Translations under genes and position numbers: made by a program | Notes under the pieces: generated by a model | What the model was told of the DNA's origin: nothing | Seen by the model: the letters and a program-made list of their open reading frames with translations, nothing else | The model's database searches: none | Source of the DNA: an uncultured Pelagibacteraceae bacterium | Lineage (GTDB): Bacteria > Pseudomonadota > Alphaproteobacteria > Pelagibacterales > Pelagibacteraceae | Direction: 5' to 3' | NCBI GenBank assembly: GCA_902587295.1 | Contig: CACIKS010000003.1 | Location: forward strand, 1 to 64,000 | DNA: 64,000 bases | In this document: in pieces, positions 10,766-21,661 of the stretch | Layout of the letters: each line of letters begins with the position of its first letter | Numbering within the stretch: position 1 is the stretch's first letter

Positions 10766-11783
10766 TTTTTTATTTATAAATTTTTTATGCTTTACAAACA
10801 ATTCCTATTCTGAGACCAAAATCTTTAAAGATAATGGGATTATCGTAATAATGTATCATCGTTTTGAAGAAAACAAGTACCCTTCGACAAATATACGTAT
10901 TGAGGATTTTAAGTTACATTTGGATTTAATAAAAAAATCAAATTTTGAATTTGTATCTCATAACGAATTTGACCTGTTAATTAATGAAAGTAATAATAGA
11001 AAAAAAATATTATTAACTATAGATGATGGTTTTTCATCATTTTATAAAAATGCTTGGCCTATTTTAAAAAAAGAAAAAATTCCATTTATTATATTCATTA
11101 ATACAGAAACCATCGGATCTAGAGGTTATATGGATTGGAATGAAATTAAAGAGATATCTAAATTTGATTTTGTTCATATTGGTAATCATAGCCATTCCCA
11201 TGATTACCTTGTTGATAAAAGTGACGAAGAAATTAAAAATGATCTCGAAACATCAATTAAAATTTTTAATTCAAAACTAAATCATAAAACAAAATTTTTT
11301 GCTTATCCATTTGGAGAATATAAAAATTCATTCAAAAAAATTGTTAAAGATTTAGGATTTATTTATGCATTTGGTCAACATTCAGGTGTTGCCGATAAAA
11401 CAAAAGATAAATTTGAATTGCCTAGATTTCCAATCAATGAAAAATATGGTAATGAAAAAAGATTCAAAAACTTATTGAAAACAATACCTTTTCAGTACAA
11501 AACAATTCTTCCAAGTGAAAAATATATTTCTAACAAAAATAACCCGCCTGATGTAAAAATTATTTTTTTTGATAATATTGACAATTTAAGTAATATTAAT
11601 TGTTACTCAAATGAACAAGATAAATGGAGAAAATCAAAGTTACATTTTTTAAAAAAAAATGAATTGAAAATATTGTTAGATGGAAAATTTATAACTGAAA
11701 GAGGAAGAATAAACTGTTCATTGAGAGAGTCGGATGGAAGATGGAGATGGTTGGGAATTCAGTTTGTCGTAAAAGAAAAATAG
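10734..11783 (+). CDS. polysaccharide deacetylase (NodB-like), secreted
   Basis: LLTIDDGFSSFYKNAWPIL and HIGNHSHSH motifs. GTG at 10734 gives a good signal peptide (MKLIIKKLFIIFLFINFLCFTNNSYSE); track start is 10686. Confidence 0.82.
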   Translation: MKLIIKKLFIIFLFINFLCFTNNSYSETKIFKDNGIIVIMYHRFEENKYPSTNIRIEDFKLHLDLIKKSNFEFVSHNEFDLLINESNNRKKILLTIDDGFSSFYKNAWPILKKEKIPFIIFINTETIGSRGYMDWNEIKEISKFDFVHIGNHSHSHDYLVDKSDEEIKNDLETSIKIFNSKLNHKTKFFAYPFGEYKNSFKKIVKDLGFIYAFGQHSGVADKTKDKFELPRFPINEKYGNEKRFKNLLKTIPFQYKTILPSEKYISNKNNPPDVKIIFFDNIDNLSNINCYSNEQDKWRKSKLHFLKKNELKILLDGKFITERGRINCSLRESDGRWRWLGIQFVVKEK

Positions 11784-11784
11784 T

Positions 11785-12975
11785 TTATAATGTCAAAGAT
11801 GTGTCTTTATTTCTATTCATCAAAATTGATTTGTCAAAGTCTGTTAGATCGTTTTGTGTGATAATTTTCTTTAAAATTTTTACGTATTCTGAACCAGTTT
11901 GAGCATAATTGTAAAGGTACTCTACGAGATCCAGTCCTGAAATATTTTTATTTTTATCTCTCAAATCAGATCTTTTTTCTCTGAATTCTCTATAACCTCT
12001 ATGAGTATTTAAATTTCTCATATAAGCTTTAACAGATGACTGCAGCATTGGAAATTTCAAAATTTTATGGCTTTCATTTTTGCCTTTTTCACTTGGTTCG
12101 ATTCCTTCTTTATCCCAAGTCCATTGTCCATACATCGCGTTTCCGTCCAATGCAAATCTAGAGGTTCCCCAACCACTTTCTTTAGCGGCTTGAGCAATCG
12201 CTATTGAGGTCGGAACGATGTCCATTCTTAATTTTAATTCTGCTATGTCTTCACCATCTATCTGATAATCCTTAAATCTTCTTTTTAGCCAGACTTTTTC
12301 TCCCATCGAATTTGATTGTTTGCTCAAAATTTTAAATAACTTTTTTCTATCTTCTAATATCTTATCATTTTCATCTAAGATAAGAGGTATTACAATTTTT
12401 ATAAATGTATCCTTCTTTTTTTGGGTGCTTTTAATTTTATTTAGGTCTCTAGGAAATCTTCTTAGATAAACCGGTTTTACCGCTTGTCCTAATCTTATAC
12501 TTTTCAAATCGTATTTGAAATCCTCAAAAATTTTGAGGGTTATTTTTGTGTCTAAACTTATAAAATCATCGTCTTGACTTAAAGGCTTTTTGGCAGAAGA
12601 ATTAAAATCTTTACTTCCTTTAAGGTTTTTTTGAAGATTAGACTTATACTCTTTTGCGACGTGAGTAAATTTTATTTCGCTTGTAACCAACTTTATTAAA
12701 GGCCTGGTCGTTAATAAACTTACAACAAAACCAATTAGAAATAACGTTATAAAAATATTCGTTACAACTTGCTCTTTGAATTCTATTTCGGCTATTCTTT
12801 TCTTATTATAACTTTGTTCTGGTAACCTAATTTTATTTTTCAGCAAAATTAATTCTATTTGTGAAACTGTCAAATTCTTTTTTGTTTTTGCATAAAATTT
12901 TAGTTCGTTTATTTTATAAAGTTTTCCAAGCTCTAAGAGCTGTTCTCGGTAAGGTAATTGCAGATTTTTTTTCAT
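11785..12975 (-). CDS. Bax/glucosaminidase-family membrane protein
   Basis: IAQAAKESGWGTSRFALDGNAMYGQWTW and LNTHRGYREFR motifs; TM segment near residue 80. Confidence 0.8.
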   Translation of the reverse strand: MKKNLQLPYREQLLELGKLYKINELKFYAKTKKNLTVSQIELILLKNKIRLPEQSYNKKRIAEIEFKEQVVTNIFITLFLIGFVVSLLTTRPLIKLVTSEIKFTHVAKEYKSNLQKNLKGSKDFNSSAKKPLSQDDDFISLDTKITLKIFEDFKYDLKSIRLGQAVKPVYLRRFPRDLNKIKSTQKKKDTFIKIVIPLILDENDKILEDRKKLFKILSKQSNSMGEKVWLKRRFKDYQIDGEDIAELKLRMDIVPTSIAIAQAAKESGWGTSRFALDGNAMYGQWTWDKEGIEPSEKGKNESHKILKFPMLQSSVKAYMRNLNTHRGYREFREKRSDLRDKNKNISGLDLVEYLYNYAQTGSEYVKILKKIITQNDLTDFDKSILMNRNKDTSLTL

Positions 12976-12979
12976 TTAA

Positions 12980-13534
12980 TTATTTTGCTTCAACGTTATT
13001 TACTTCCTTAACATAATGGCGCAACAAATTTTGAACACCATTTTTAAGAGTCATAACTGAACTTGGACAACCAGAGCAACTCCCTCTTAATTCTACATTG
13101 ACAGTCCCATCTTTAAAGGAAACAAACTTGATATCTCCACCATCTTTAGAAACTGCTGGTTTAATTTTAGTATCAAGTACTTCTTTGATTTGTTTTATTA
13201 TTAAATCATTTTCTTTATCTTCTATCTCTTCATTTTCTTTTTGATTTTTAATTAATATAGGTTTTTCATTTTTTTCAAAATAATCGTTAATTTCTGATAT
13301 TATAGATGGTCTTAGTTTATCCCAGCTAACTGAATCAGATTTTTTAACGCTTATGAAATTTTTGGATATTAAGATTAATTCAACACCATCGAATTGAAGT
13401 AAATTTTTAATAAAACTATTTTGTATTTTTTTTTCGTCTTTTTTTTGAAACTCTTGTACTCCAACCTCTGAAAATATGTTTTTAGATACAAATTTTAGCG
13501 CATTTGGATTGGGAGTATTTTCTGTATAAATCAT
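12980..13534 (-). CDS. NifU family Fe-S scaffold protein
   Basis: MIYTENTPNPNALKF N-domain and C-terminal GSCSGCPSSVMTLKNGV. Confidence 0.93.
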   Translation of the reverse strand: MIYTENTPNPNALKFVSKNIFSEVGVQEFQKKDEKKIQNSFIKNLLQFDGVELILISKNFISVKKSDSVSWDKLRPSIISEINDYFEKNEKPILIKNQKENEEIEDKENDLIIKQIKEVLDTKIKPAVSKDGGDIKFVSFKDGTVNVELRGSCSGCPSSVMTLKNGVQNLLRHYVKEVNNVEAK

Positions 13535-13561
13535 AAGAGGATTTTTATCACAAAAATAGGG

Positions 13562-14572
13562 TTAAATAAATCCCACAATTTTTTTAATTTGGGTTAAATT
13601 TCTGTCAGATATATCCCTAGCCTTATTAGATCCTTCTTCGATTATTTTTATCAAATAAGATTTATCTTTTCTTATTTCATTTATTTTTTTTCCTATGGGA
13701 CAAATGGTATCAATTAAAACCTCTGAAAGATTTTTCTTAAATTTTGAGAAATCCTTGCCCGACATATTTTTTAATGTTTGTTCGAGTTGCGAATTTGTAA
13801 TTGATGAATAAATGTTTAATAAGTTTAAAGCTTCAGGTCTATCCTTTAGCTCATCAATTTTTTCAGGTATAGATAGAGAGTCTGTCTTTGCTTTTTTAAT
13901 TTTTTTATTTATATCATCTTTGCTATCTGTCAAATTAATCCGTGAATAGTCTGATTCATCAGATTTGCTCATTTTTCTTTTTCCATCTCTCAGACTCATC
14001 ACCCTTGAAAAATTTTTTTGTATAAGTGGCTCCGGTATTGGAAAAAAATTATTGCTTTTAAAATCTTTATTGAACTTTTGCGCTATGTCTCTAGATAATT
14101 CCAAGTGCTGTTTTTGATCATCTCCAACTGGAACATGTGTTGCTTTATATAATAATATGTCGGCAGCCATTAAATTCGGATACACGTACAATCCAACACT
14201 GGCGTTTTCTTTATTTAAACCTGCCTTTTCTTTAAATTGAGTCATTCTATTCATCCATCCAACTCTAGATACACAGTTAAAAATCCAAGCTAATTCAGCA
14301 TGGCCACTAACAGAAGATTGATTAAAAATTATACTTTTTTTAAAATCTAAACCACAAGCTAAAAAGCCAGCAACAGTTTCCAGAATATTATTTTTTAAGT
14401 CCTTAGGATCTTGAAATACAGTTATTGCATGTAGGTCAACCACGCAATAAATGCAATCCATATCTTTTTGAAGTTCTACGAAGTTTTTTATTGCACCCAA
14501 ATAGTTACCAAGATGAAGATTTCCAGTTGGTTGAACTCCCGAAAAAACTAACTTCTTGAAATTTTTGTTCAT
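13562..14572 (-). CDS. trpS: tryptophanyl-tRNA synthetase
   Basis: SGVQPTGNLHLGNYLGAI; KMSKSD motif. Confidence 0.97.
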   Translation of the reverse strand: MNKNFKKLVFSGVQPTGNLHLGNYLGAIKNFVELQKDMDCIYCVVDLHAITVFQDPKDLKNNILETVAGFLACGLDFKKSIIFNQSSVSGHAELAWIFNCVSRVGWMNRMTQFKEKAGLNKENASVGLYVYPNLMAADILLYKATHVPVGDDQKQHLELSRDIAQKFNKDFKSNNFFPIPEPLIQKNFSRVMSLRDGKRKMSKSDESDYSRINLTDSKDDINKKIKKAKTDSLSIPEKIDELKDRPEALNLLNIYSSITNSQLEQTLKNMSGKDFSKFKKNLSEVLIDTICPIGKKINEIRKDKSYLIKIIEEGSNKARDISDRNLTQIKKIVGFI

Positions 14573-16095
14573 TTTACATTATAATTCTTCAGACTTAGTA
14601 CACCTAAAAGCCTAGCAATTAATAGATATATAGTTGTTGATAAACCTATCATAATTACTAAATAAATTAATTTAAATTTATAAGAGTATTCAAACTTATC
14701 CTCAAAATAATCTAAACCAAAATATAGAAAAAGGCTCATAAACATTGTTGCAATTAAAATTTTTAAAAAGTTTGATAGCAATTTATTTCCAAATTCAATT
14801 AAACTTTTTCCTTTTAGCAAAATAAAATAAGTTATTACAGCAACCCAAGTTGAAAGCGATGTCGCAATTGGAATTATAATAAATCCATATTTTTTAAATA
14901 AGGAAACACTTATCAGAATGTTAAGTATCATACTTAATAAAGAAATATAAAAAGGAACTATCGTATTATTTCTTGCAAAATAAAAATTTGATAAAACTTT
15001 AATAAGAGCAAAAGCAGGAACACCTAAAGCAAAAAATGTTACTGCCAACGAGGTATAAAAAACATCTGAAATATCAAAAGATCCATAACCAAATAAAGAA
15101 TTTACTATTTGGTTGGACGCGATTAATAATCCAAATGTTGCTGGAATTGAAAACAGTAAAGACAACTCGATTGACTTATTTTGGATTTGGTTCGTAGAAA
15201 ATTTGTCATTAAGCTTTATACTCTTTGCAAGATTAGGTAGTGCAACAGTTCCGACTGCTATACCTGCAATAGCCAAATTTATTTGATAAACTCTATCAGC
15301 ATAATATAAATAGGATACTGCCCCAGATTGAAATGAGGCTATAATTGTACCTACTAAAATATTTATCTGAGTTATCCCTGAAGCAAAGATGCTTGGTAAC
15401 AATTTTTTAAAAAAATTTTTTATAGCTTTTGAGAATTTAAAAATAAATTTAATTGAGGGTACATAAAAACTTTTAGTAAAAATGATTAAAATTATAAATT
15501 GTAGTATGCCGGCTAAAGTTACGCCAATTGATAAACTTTTTGCGATACTATGGTTATAATAAAAAGATATTAATAGAAAGAAGATTAACACAATGTTAAG
15601 AATAATTGGTGCTGCAGCTGCAGCTGCAAATTTATTGTTTGTGTTTAAAATACCTGAAAGCAAAGATGATAAACTTACAAAAAGTAAAAAGGGGAAAGTT
15701 ATTCTTGTAAATTCAATTGCTAAATTAAATTTTTCTGTATTTTCAAAAAAGCCCGGAGCAATCAAGTAAACTAAAAATGGAGTAAATATTTCAATAATAA
15801 TTATTAATAAAATTAAGAAAAACAAAAGCAAACTAAAAATTTCATCTGCAAATTTTTTTCCTGATTTTTTCCCTTTAATTTTCTCCTCGGTATAACTTGG
15901 GATAAACGCTGCGTTAAATGTTCCCTCTGCAAATAATCTCCTAAATGTATTTGGCAATCTAAAAGCAACGAAGAAAGCATCTGCATAAATACTTGTTCCT
16001 AGAAAAATTGCTATTAAGATATCTCTTAAGTAGCCCAAAACCCTACTAACTAGTGTATAAAAACCAAAAACTGATGTAGAAGACAATAAATTCAT
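14569..16095 (-). CDS. murJ: lipid II flippase MurJ/MviN
   Basis: FRLPNTFRRLFAEGTFNAAFIPSY signature; multi-TM. Confidence 0.95.
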   Translation of the reverse strand: MNLLSSTSVFGFYTLVSRVLGYLRDILIAIFLGTSIYADAFFVAFRLPNTFRRLFAEGTFNAAFIPSYTEEKIKGKKSGKKFADEIFSLLLFFLILLIIIIEIFTPFLVYLIAPGFFENTEKFNLAIEFTRITFPFLLFVSLSSLLSGILNTNNKFAAAAAAPIILNIVLIFFLLISFYYNHSIAKSLSIGVTLAGILQFIILIIFTKSFYVPSIKFIFKFSKAIKNFFKKLLPSIFASGITQINILVGTIIASFQSGAVSYLYYADRVYQINLAIAGIAVGTVALPNLAKSIKLNDKFSTNQIQNKSIELSLLFSIPATFGLLIASNQIVNSLFGYGSFDISDVFYTSLAVTFFALGVPAFALIKVLSNFYFARNNTIVPFYISLLSMILNILISVSLFKKYGFIIIPIATSLSTWVAVITYFILLKGKSLIEFGNKLLSNFLKILIATMFMSLFLYFGLDYFEDKFEYSYKFKLIYLVIMIGLSTTIYLLIARLLGVLSLKNYNVK

Positions 16096-16151
16096 AATTA
16101 AGACAAATTATTAGTGATTTAATCTCATTTATATTACATACTTAAATTTTA

Positions 16152-18446
16152 ATGACAAAAAAATCAAAAATTGATCATTACACGGATAAAGAAGCATTAG
16201 ACTTTCATAATAAAGGAAAGTCTGGCAAAATTGAGATTGTTTCGTCAAAATCTTTAACAACAAAGAGAGACTTATCTTTAGCTTATTCGCCTGGTGTTGC
16301 TGTTCCAGTAAAAGAAATATCAAAAAACCCTGATGCGGCTTATGAATATACAAGTAAGGGAAACTTAGTGGCAGTAATTAGTAATGGATCAGCGATTTTA
16401 GGGTTGGGAGATTTGGGGGCTTTAGCATCCAAACCTGTTATGGAAGGTAAGGCAGTTTTGTTCAAAAGATTTGCTGATATTGATGCAATTGACATTGAGA
16501 TAGACAATAAAGACTCAAACGAAATAATTAAATGTATTCAAAACATTGGAAATAGTTTTGGTGGAATAAATTTAGAAGATATTGCAGCACCTGATTGTTT
16601 TATTATTGAAAGAAAATTAAGAGAAACTTTAGACATACCTATATTTCATGATGATCAACACGGAACAGCGATTATTACTTCTGCTGCACTTATTAATGCT
16701 CTAGATATTTCAAAGAAAAAAGCAGGTGAAGTAAAAATTGTTATTAATGGTGCCGGAGCATCAGCACTAGCGTGTGCAAATCTTTTTAAGAGCATTGGTA
16801 TCAAAACTCAAAATATAATTATGCTTGATAGAAAAGGTGTAATTTACAAAGGCAGAGATAATATTGATCAGTTCAAATCAGCATATGCCGTTGATACAAA
16901 ACTAAGAAATCTTAGGGAAGCAATAAAAGGTGCTGATGTTTTTTTAGGTTTATCAGCTAAAAATGTTATGGATAAAGAGATGGTAAAATCTATGGCAAAA
17001 AATCCAATTATATTTGCATGTGCTAACCCTGATCCTGAGATTAAACCAGAGTTAGTTGACGAGGTAAGATCAGATGCGATAGTAGCTACTGGGAGATCTG
17101 ATTATCCAAATCAAGTTAATAATTTGATTGGATTTCCATACATCTTTAGAGGCGCTTTAGATGTGAGAGCAAAAGAAATTAATGAAGATATGAAAATAGC
17201 AGCCGCAAAAGCAATTGCAGCACTTGCAAGAGAAGAAGTACCTGACGAAGTCGTAAACGCATATGGAGGAGACAGACCTCACTATGGAAAAGAATATATA
17301 ATTCCCTCAACATTTGATCCTAGACTAATCAGCAGAATTCCTGCCGCAGTAGCACAGGCTGCAATGAAAAGTGGTGTCGCAAGAAAAAAAATATTGGACA
17401 TAGAGACTTACAAAGATCAGTTAACTAATAGACTTGATCCTTCTATGAGTGTTATGCAAGGTATCAATGCACAGGTTAAGAAAAGACCTAAAACAGTTGT
17501 TTTTGCTGAGGGCGAAGATGCTAATATGCTTAAAGCTGCTGTTGCGTATAAGAATAGTAAATTAGGAACACCAATTGTAATAGGAAATGAAAAAAGAGTA
17601 AAAGAACAATTAAAGGAAATTGGGTTAGACGAAAATTTTAATATAAAAATTGTCAATTCCACAAATAAAGATAAAAGAGAAACATACTCAAAAAGATTAT
17701 ACGCCAAGCTTCAAAGAAAAGGTCTTTTAGAAAGAGATGTCGACAGATTAATAAGAAACGATAGAATTATTTGGGGATCCTCAATGGTAGAATGTGGAGA
17801 TGCAGACGCAATGGTAACGGGGAATATAAGACACTACGCAGCATCAATTGAAAGTCTCAAAAAAGTTGTAGATCCTAGACCTGGAGAGATATTATTCGGT
17901 CTTAACCTGCTAATAACTCCTAAAAAAACTGTATTTATTGCAGACACGCAAGTAAATGACTTCCCGTCTGCAGATCATTTAATAAAGATTGCGATGTCTA
18001 GTGTAAGGGTAGCTAGATTATTTGGTTTTGATCCTAAGGTAGCATTTTTATCTCATTCTACATTTGGCAAACCGACATCCAGAAATACAAAACACGTTAG
18101 AGAGGCTATTGAAATTTTAAAAAATAAAAAAGTTGATTTTGATTTTGATGGAGAAATGCAACCTGATGTGGCTTTAAATCCCAAATATAAGGAAACTTAT
18201 CCTTTTTCTAAAATAGTTGGTAATGCAAACATTTTAATAATGCCTGCTCTTCACAGTGCAGCGATATCAACTAAACTTATGAGAACTATTGGTGGAGCTA
18301 AAACAATTGGTCCACTTTTAATCGGGCTAGGCTTACCAATAGAAATTGCTCCTTTAAGGTCTTCAGCAAATGACATATTAAATCTCGCTTCAGTCGCTGC
18401 CTATTCTGCTGAAATAATTGATTATAAAAACAAGAAAGTTAATTAA
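16152..18446 (+). CDS. maeB: NADP-dependent malic enzyme with C-terminal phosphotransacetylase-like domain
   Basis: [25 protein letters not shown]-like C-terminal half. Confidence 0.95.
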   Translation: MTKKSKIDHYTDKEALDFHNKGKSGKIEIVSSKSLTTKRDLSLAYSPGVAVPVKEISKNPDAAYEYTSKGNLVAVISNGSAILGLGDLGALASKPVMEGKAVLFKRFADIDAIDIEIDNKDSNEIIKCIQNIGNSFGGINLEDIAAPDCFIIERKLRETLDIPIFHDDQHGTAIITSAALINALDISKKKAGEVKIVINGAGASALACANLFKSIGIKTQNIIMLDRKGVIYKGRDNIDQFKSAYAVDTKLRNLREAIKGADVFLGLSAKNVMDKEMVKSMAKNPIIFACANPDPEIKPELVDEVRSDAIVATGRSDYPNQVNNLIGFPYIFRGALDVRAKEINEDMKIAAAKAIAALAREEVPDEVVNAYGGDRPHYGKEYIIPSTFDPRLISRIPAAVAQAAMKSGVARKKILDIETYKDQLTNRLDPSMSVMQGINAQVKKRPKTVVFAEGEDANMLKAAVAYKNSKLGTPIVIGNEKRVKEQLKEIGLDENFNIKIVNSTNKDKRETYSKRLYAKLQRKGLLERDVDRLIRNDRIIWGSSMVECGDADAMVTGNIRHYAASIESLKKVVDPRPGEILFGLNLLITPKKTVFIADTQVNDFPSADHLIKIAMSSVRVARLFGFDPKVAFLSHSTFGKPTSRNTKHVREAIEILKNKKVDFDFDGEMQPDVALNPKYKETYPFSKIVGNANILIMPALHSAAISTKLMRTIGGAKTIGPLLIGLGLPIEIAPLRSSANDILNLASVAAYSAEIIDYKNKKVN

Positions 18447-19054
18447 TTTTTATTTCTACTTAGTTCTGAAACTAAAATTATACTAGGAATAACTTCTTTA
18501 ACACCATAAATTTCCTGAGCCTCTTTAATTATTTCTTTTTTTTCATCTTTTGTCATTGCAATACCAAAAATATAAATTTTACCATTTATTGTGTCTATAT
18601 TATAATTTGTTGATCTTACAAGCTGATTAAAAATAAGAGCAGTTCTTAATTGAGAAGTAATCAATATATCTTTGGCATTATTTTTAAAATTAGTTTCACC
18701 CTTTATGATTACTGCGCTCTTAACAGACCTTACTCCTTTGGTCTCCCAGGACATCTTTGTTATTTTTAATTTTTCCTCTGGATTGTCGACTTTTCCAGAT
18801 AAATAAATATTTCCATCAATAACCTTCGAAGAAATTGAGACTATATATTTTTTATTTTCTAGAGCTAATCTTGCACCCAAATTTTTTTGCATTATTGAAT
18901 CATCAATTTGCATACCAACAGTTCTTGGGTCAAATGCAATACTTACTCCAGATCCAAAAACACCCACGGAAGAAGTTCCTACACAGGAGTAAAAAAGAAA
19001 TGATAGTAAAATTATTCCTAAAAAATTATTTTTTATTTTTTTATTTTTAAACAT
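18443..19054 (-). CDS. BON-domain lipoprotein
   Basis: Lipobox LLSFLFYSCVG and two BON-like repeats (DGNIYLSGKV, NGKIYIFGIA). Confidence 0.8.
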   Translation of the reverse strand: MFKNKKIKNNFLGIILLSFLFYSCVGTSSVGVFGSGVSIAFDPRTVGMQIDDSIMQKNLGARLALENKKYIVSISSKVIDGNIYLSGKVDNPEEKLKITKMSWETKGVRSVKSAVIIKGETNFKNNAKDILITSQLRTALIFNQLVRSTNYNIDTINGKIYIFGIAMTKDEKKEIIKEAQEIYGVKEVIPSIILVSELSRNKN

Positions 19055-19872
19055 AAATCGTATATTTGCTTTTTTGGTAACTTATATTTTTCTGAAACTA
19101 ATTTTGCAACATCTTTTAATGAATACCTTTTAAGGTAGTCATTTATTTCAATGCTTATTTTTTTTTTATTAAAATCATTTTTTTTAAAATTATATCTTTC
19201 TTCCTTTTTTGACAATACAACTGTTAGTTCTCCTTTGATTGTTTTTTTAAAACCCTTAAAAGACTTAAGATTTTCTCTATAAAAATTCTCATGCAACTTT
19301 GTCATTTCCTTTGCTATTACAATCTTTCTATCAGAAAAAAATTTTTTGAAGAATTTCATATAAAAATTAATCTTTAATGATGGAATAAAAAAAACAATGC
19401 TGACGTTATAATTGCTAAGATTCTTAAGTACTTTTTCCAATTCTTTTTCTTTTTTTGTCAAAAAACCATAAAAAAAATATTTTTCTTCAAAACCCGATAC
19501 ACTTGTGGCTGTTGTAATTGCTGAAACACCAGGAATTGGAAAAATTTTTATATCTTCTTTGATACATTCCTTTAACAAAAGTAGTCCTGGGTCAGATAAA
19601 ATTGGTGTTCCAGCATCAGATATTAGTGAAATCTTTTCTCCATTACTAATAAACTTAATTACGGATGGGATTAATTTTTTTTCATTAAATTTATGATATG
19701 CAACAAGTTTTTTTTTAATATTATAATGGTTAAGCAGTTTTAATGAGTGCCTGGTATCCTCACAAAGAATTTTATCAGAATTTTTTAATACATTTAAAGC
19801 CCTTAATGTAATATCTTCTAAATTGCCTATTGGAGTGGAAACGATGTATAAACCTGGTAAGAAATTATTCAT
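19033..19872 (-). CDS. rsmI: 16S rRNA 2'-O-ribose C1402 methyltransferase
   Basis: LYIVSTPIGNLEDITLRAL, LCEDTRHSLKLL, SDAGTPILSDPG. Confidence 0.95.
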   Translation of the reverse strand: MNNFLPGLYIVSTPIGNLEDITLRALNVLKNSDKILCEDTRHSLKLLNHYNIKKKLVAYHKFNEKKLIPSVIKFISNGEKISLISDAGTPILSDPGLLLLKECIKEDIKIFPIPGVSAITTATSVSGFEEKYFFYGFLTKKEKELEKVLKNLSNYNVSIVFFIPSLKINFYMKFFKKFFSDRKIVIAKEMTKLHENFYRENLKSFKGFKKTIKGELTVVLSKKEERYNFKKNDFNKKKISIEINDYLKRYSLKDVAKLVSEKYKLPKKQIYDLCLKIKK

Positions 19873-19882
19873 AAAATAAAAA

Positions 19883-21046
19883 ATGAAAAAACTCTTTACG
19901 ATAGTTTTATCTTATTTGCTTATAACATTTAACACATTTGTTTTTGCAAATGAAAATAATAACGCTCATCATCTAAAAATTGGGGTATTAGTGCCTTTGT
20001 CAGGCGAATTAAAAAGTTTGGGGGAGGAAATACTTTATGCAATTAATTTGGCATTATATGACATTAATGATCCGAAAATTAAAATTTTTCCTAAAGACTC
20101 TGGCTACGATAAAAAAAAAATAATTGAATCTTGCAACCAATTTAGAGATGAAAAAATTAATATTATTCTAAGCCTCGTGGATTCTAAATTTGTAAAAGAC
20201 CTATATAATTTTAAAGATCTAACATTTGTATCCCTTTCTAATATGGATTCTAATATTAGGGAAAATGTAATAATGACTGGTATAAATTTAGAGTCTCAGC
20301 TGCTAGCGATAAAGAAATTTATAAAAAAAGAAAAAAGAAAAAAAACAGTTATCTTATTTCCTAAAAATAAATACTCAAAACACGTTGAAAAAAATATTCA
20401 ATTAATTAATTTTACGAATACAAGGCTTTTTAAATATGATGAGGATCCTAAAATTTTAACAAGACAAATTGAAAAATTAACAAATTACAAACAGAGAAAA
20501 ATAAACTTAGACTCTAGAGTAAAGAAACTTGAGGGATCAGAAAATCCAAAAGATATAAGGGAATTAAATGAATTAAAACAAAAATATACTCTTGGGAAAG
20601 TTAATTTTGACTCAGTTGTAATTATTGATTTTGGAGATAATTTAAAAACGGTTCTTACATCTTTGGCTTATACTGATGTATCAGAAAAAGATATTCTAAT
20701 AATCTCAGGAAATCAATGGTTTGATAAAAGTATTTTAGAGGAAACATCAATCAAAAAATTTTATTTTCCTTCTATAAATTTAAAAAATTTTGAAAAATTT
20801 AATAATAGATTTCATAAAACTTACAAGAGTAAACCAAATGAAATCACAATTTTAGCTTACGATTCTGTTGGGTTAATTTACTATCTATGGAAAACAAAAG
20901 GAGAGATAGTATCTGTAAATAATTTTAATATAAAAACTGAAATTAAAGGGAAGATTGGTAATTTTAAAATATCTGAGAATAAAATTATACAAAAATTAAA
21001 TATTTATAAATTAGAGAATGGCAATTTTATTAAAAATAATTTTTAA
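19883..21046 (+). CDS. penicillin-binding protein activator (LppC/LpoA-like)
   Basis: Signal peptide, periplasmic-binding fold start KIGVLVPLSGELKSLGEEILYAINLAL; next to rsmI. Confidence 0.75.
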   Translation: MKKLFTIVLSYLLITFNTFVFANENNNAHHLKIGVLVPLSGELKSLGEEILYAINLALYDINDPKIKIFPKDSGYDKKKIIESCNQFRDEKINIILSLVDSKFVKDLYNFKDLTFVSLSNMDSNIRENVIMTGINLESQLLAIKKFIKKEKRKKTVILFPKNKYSKHVEKNIQLINFTNTRLFKYDEDPKILTRQIEKLTNYKQRKINLDSRVKKLEGSENPKDIRELNELKQKYTLGKVNFDSVVIIDFGDNLKTVLTSLAYTDVSEKDILIISGNQWFDKSILEETSIKKFYFPSINLKNFEKFNNRFHKTYKSKPNEITILAYDSVGLIYYLWKTKGEIVSVNNFNIKTEIKGKIGNFKISENKIIQKLNIYKLENGNFIKNNF

Positions 21047-21626
21047 TTCTTTTTTCTAATTTTTTATAAGCTATATATCTATGATCTATCAAAAGTTTTT
21101 CATTATAATTCATTTCGGCAAAAGTTTTTGAATAACCAATCGGGATAAAAATTGGATCATATCCAAATCCATTTGACCCTTTTTTTGATGATATATTTCC
21201 TTTAATAATTCCTACCTCAGAAATTTTATTTCCATTTGGCCATTGAATGGTAAGACTACAAACGAATTGTGCTTTTGTCTCCCCATTTATTTCGTTAACT
21301 TTCTTTAAAATTTCTGTCATTGCATTATCAAAATTACCAAATTTTTCTGCCCATCTTGCAGAAAAAATACCTGGCTGTTTATTTAAACAATCCACCTCTA
21401 GACCAGAGTCATCAGATAAAGTAATTAATTTAGATTTTTTACAAAAATATTCTGCTTTTATCTCCGAATTTTCTTTAAATGTTTTACCATTTTCAATTGG
21501 GCTATCAATGTTTAGCTTTTTAGGTGAAACTTTTTCCAAGGAATTTGGTAATAAATCGCTTATCTCTTTAAATTTACCATTATTATGAGTTCCAATTAGA
21601 ATTTTTTTAATTTTATCCATATGCAC
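21030..21626 (-). CDS. rdgB: XTP/dITP pyrophosphatase
   Basis: IGTHNNGKFKEI, LSDDSGLEVDCLN, GFGYDPIFIP. Confidence 0.95.
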   Translation of the reverse strand: MHMDKIKKILIGTHNNGKFKEISDLLPNSLEKVSPKKLNIDSPIENGKTFKENSEIKAEYFCKKSKLITLSDDSGLEVDCLNKQPGIFSARWAEKFGNFDNAMTEILKKVNEINGETKAQFVCSLTIQWPNGNKISEVGIIKGNISSKKGSNGFGYDPIFIPIGYSKTFAEMNYNEKLLIDHRYIAYKKLEKRIKNYF

Positions 21627-21661
21627 CTAGAAATTATATATATTATAATTATATAACAAGT

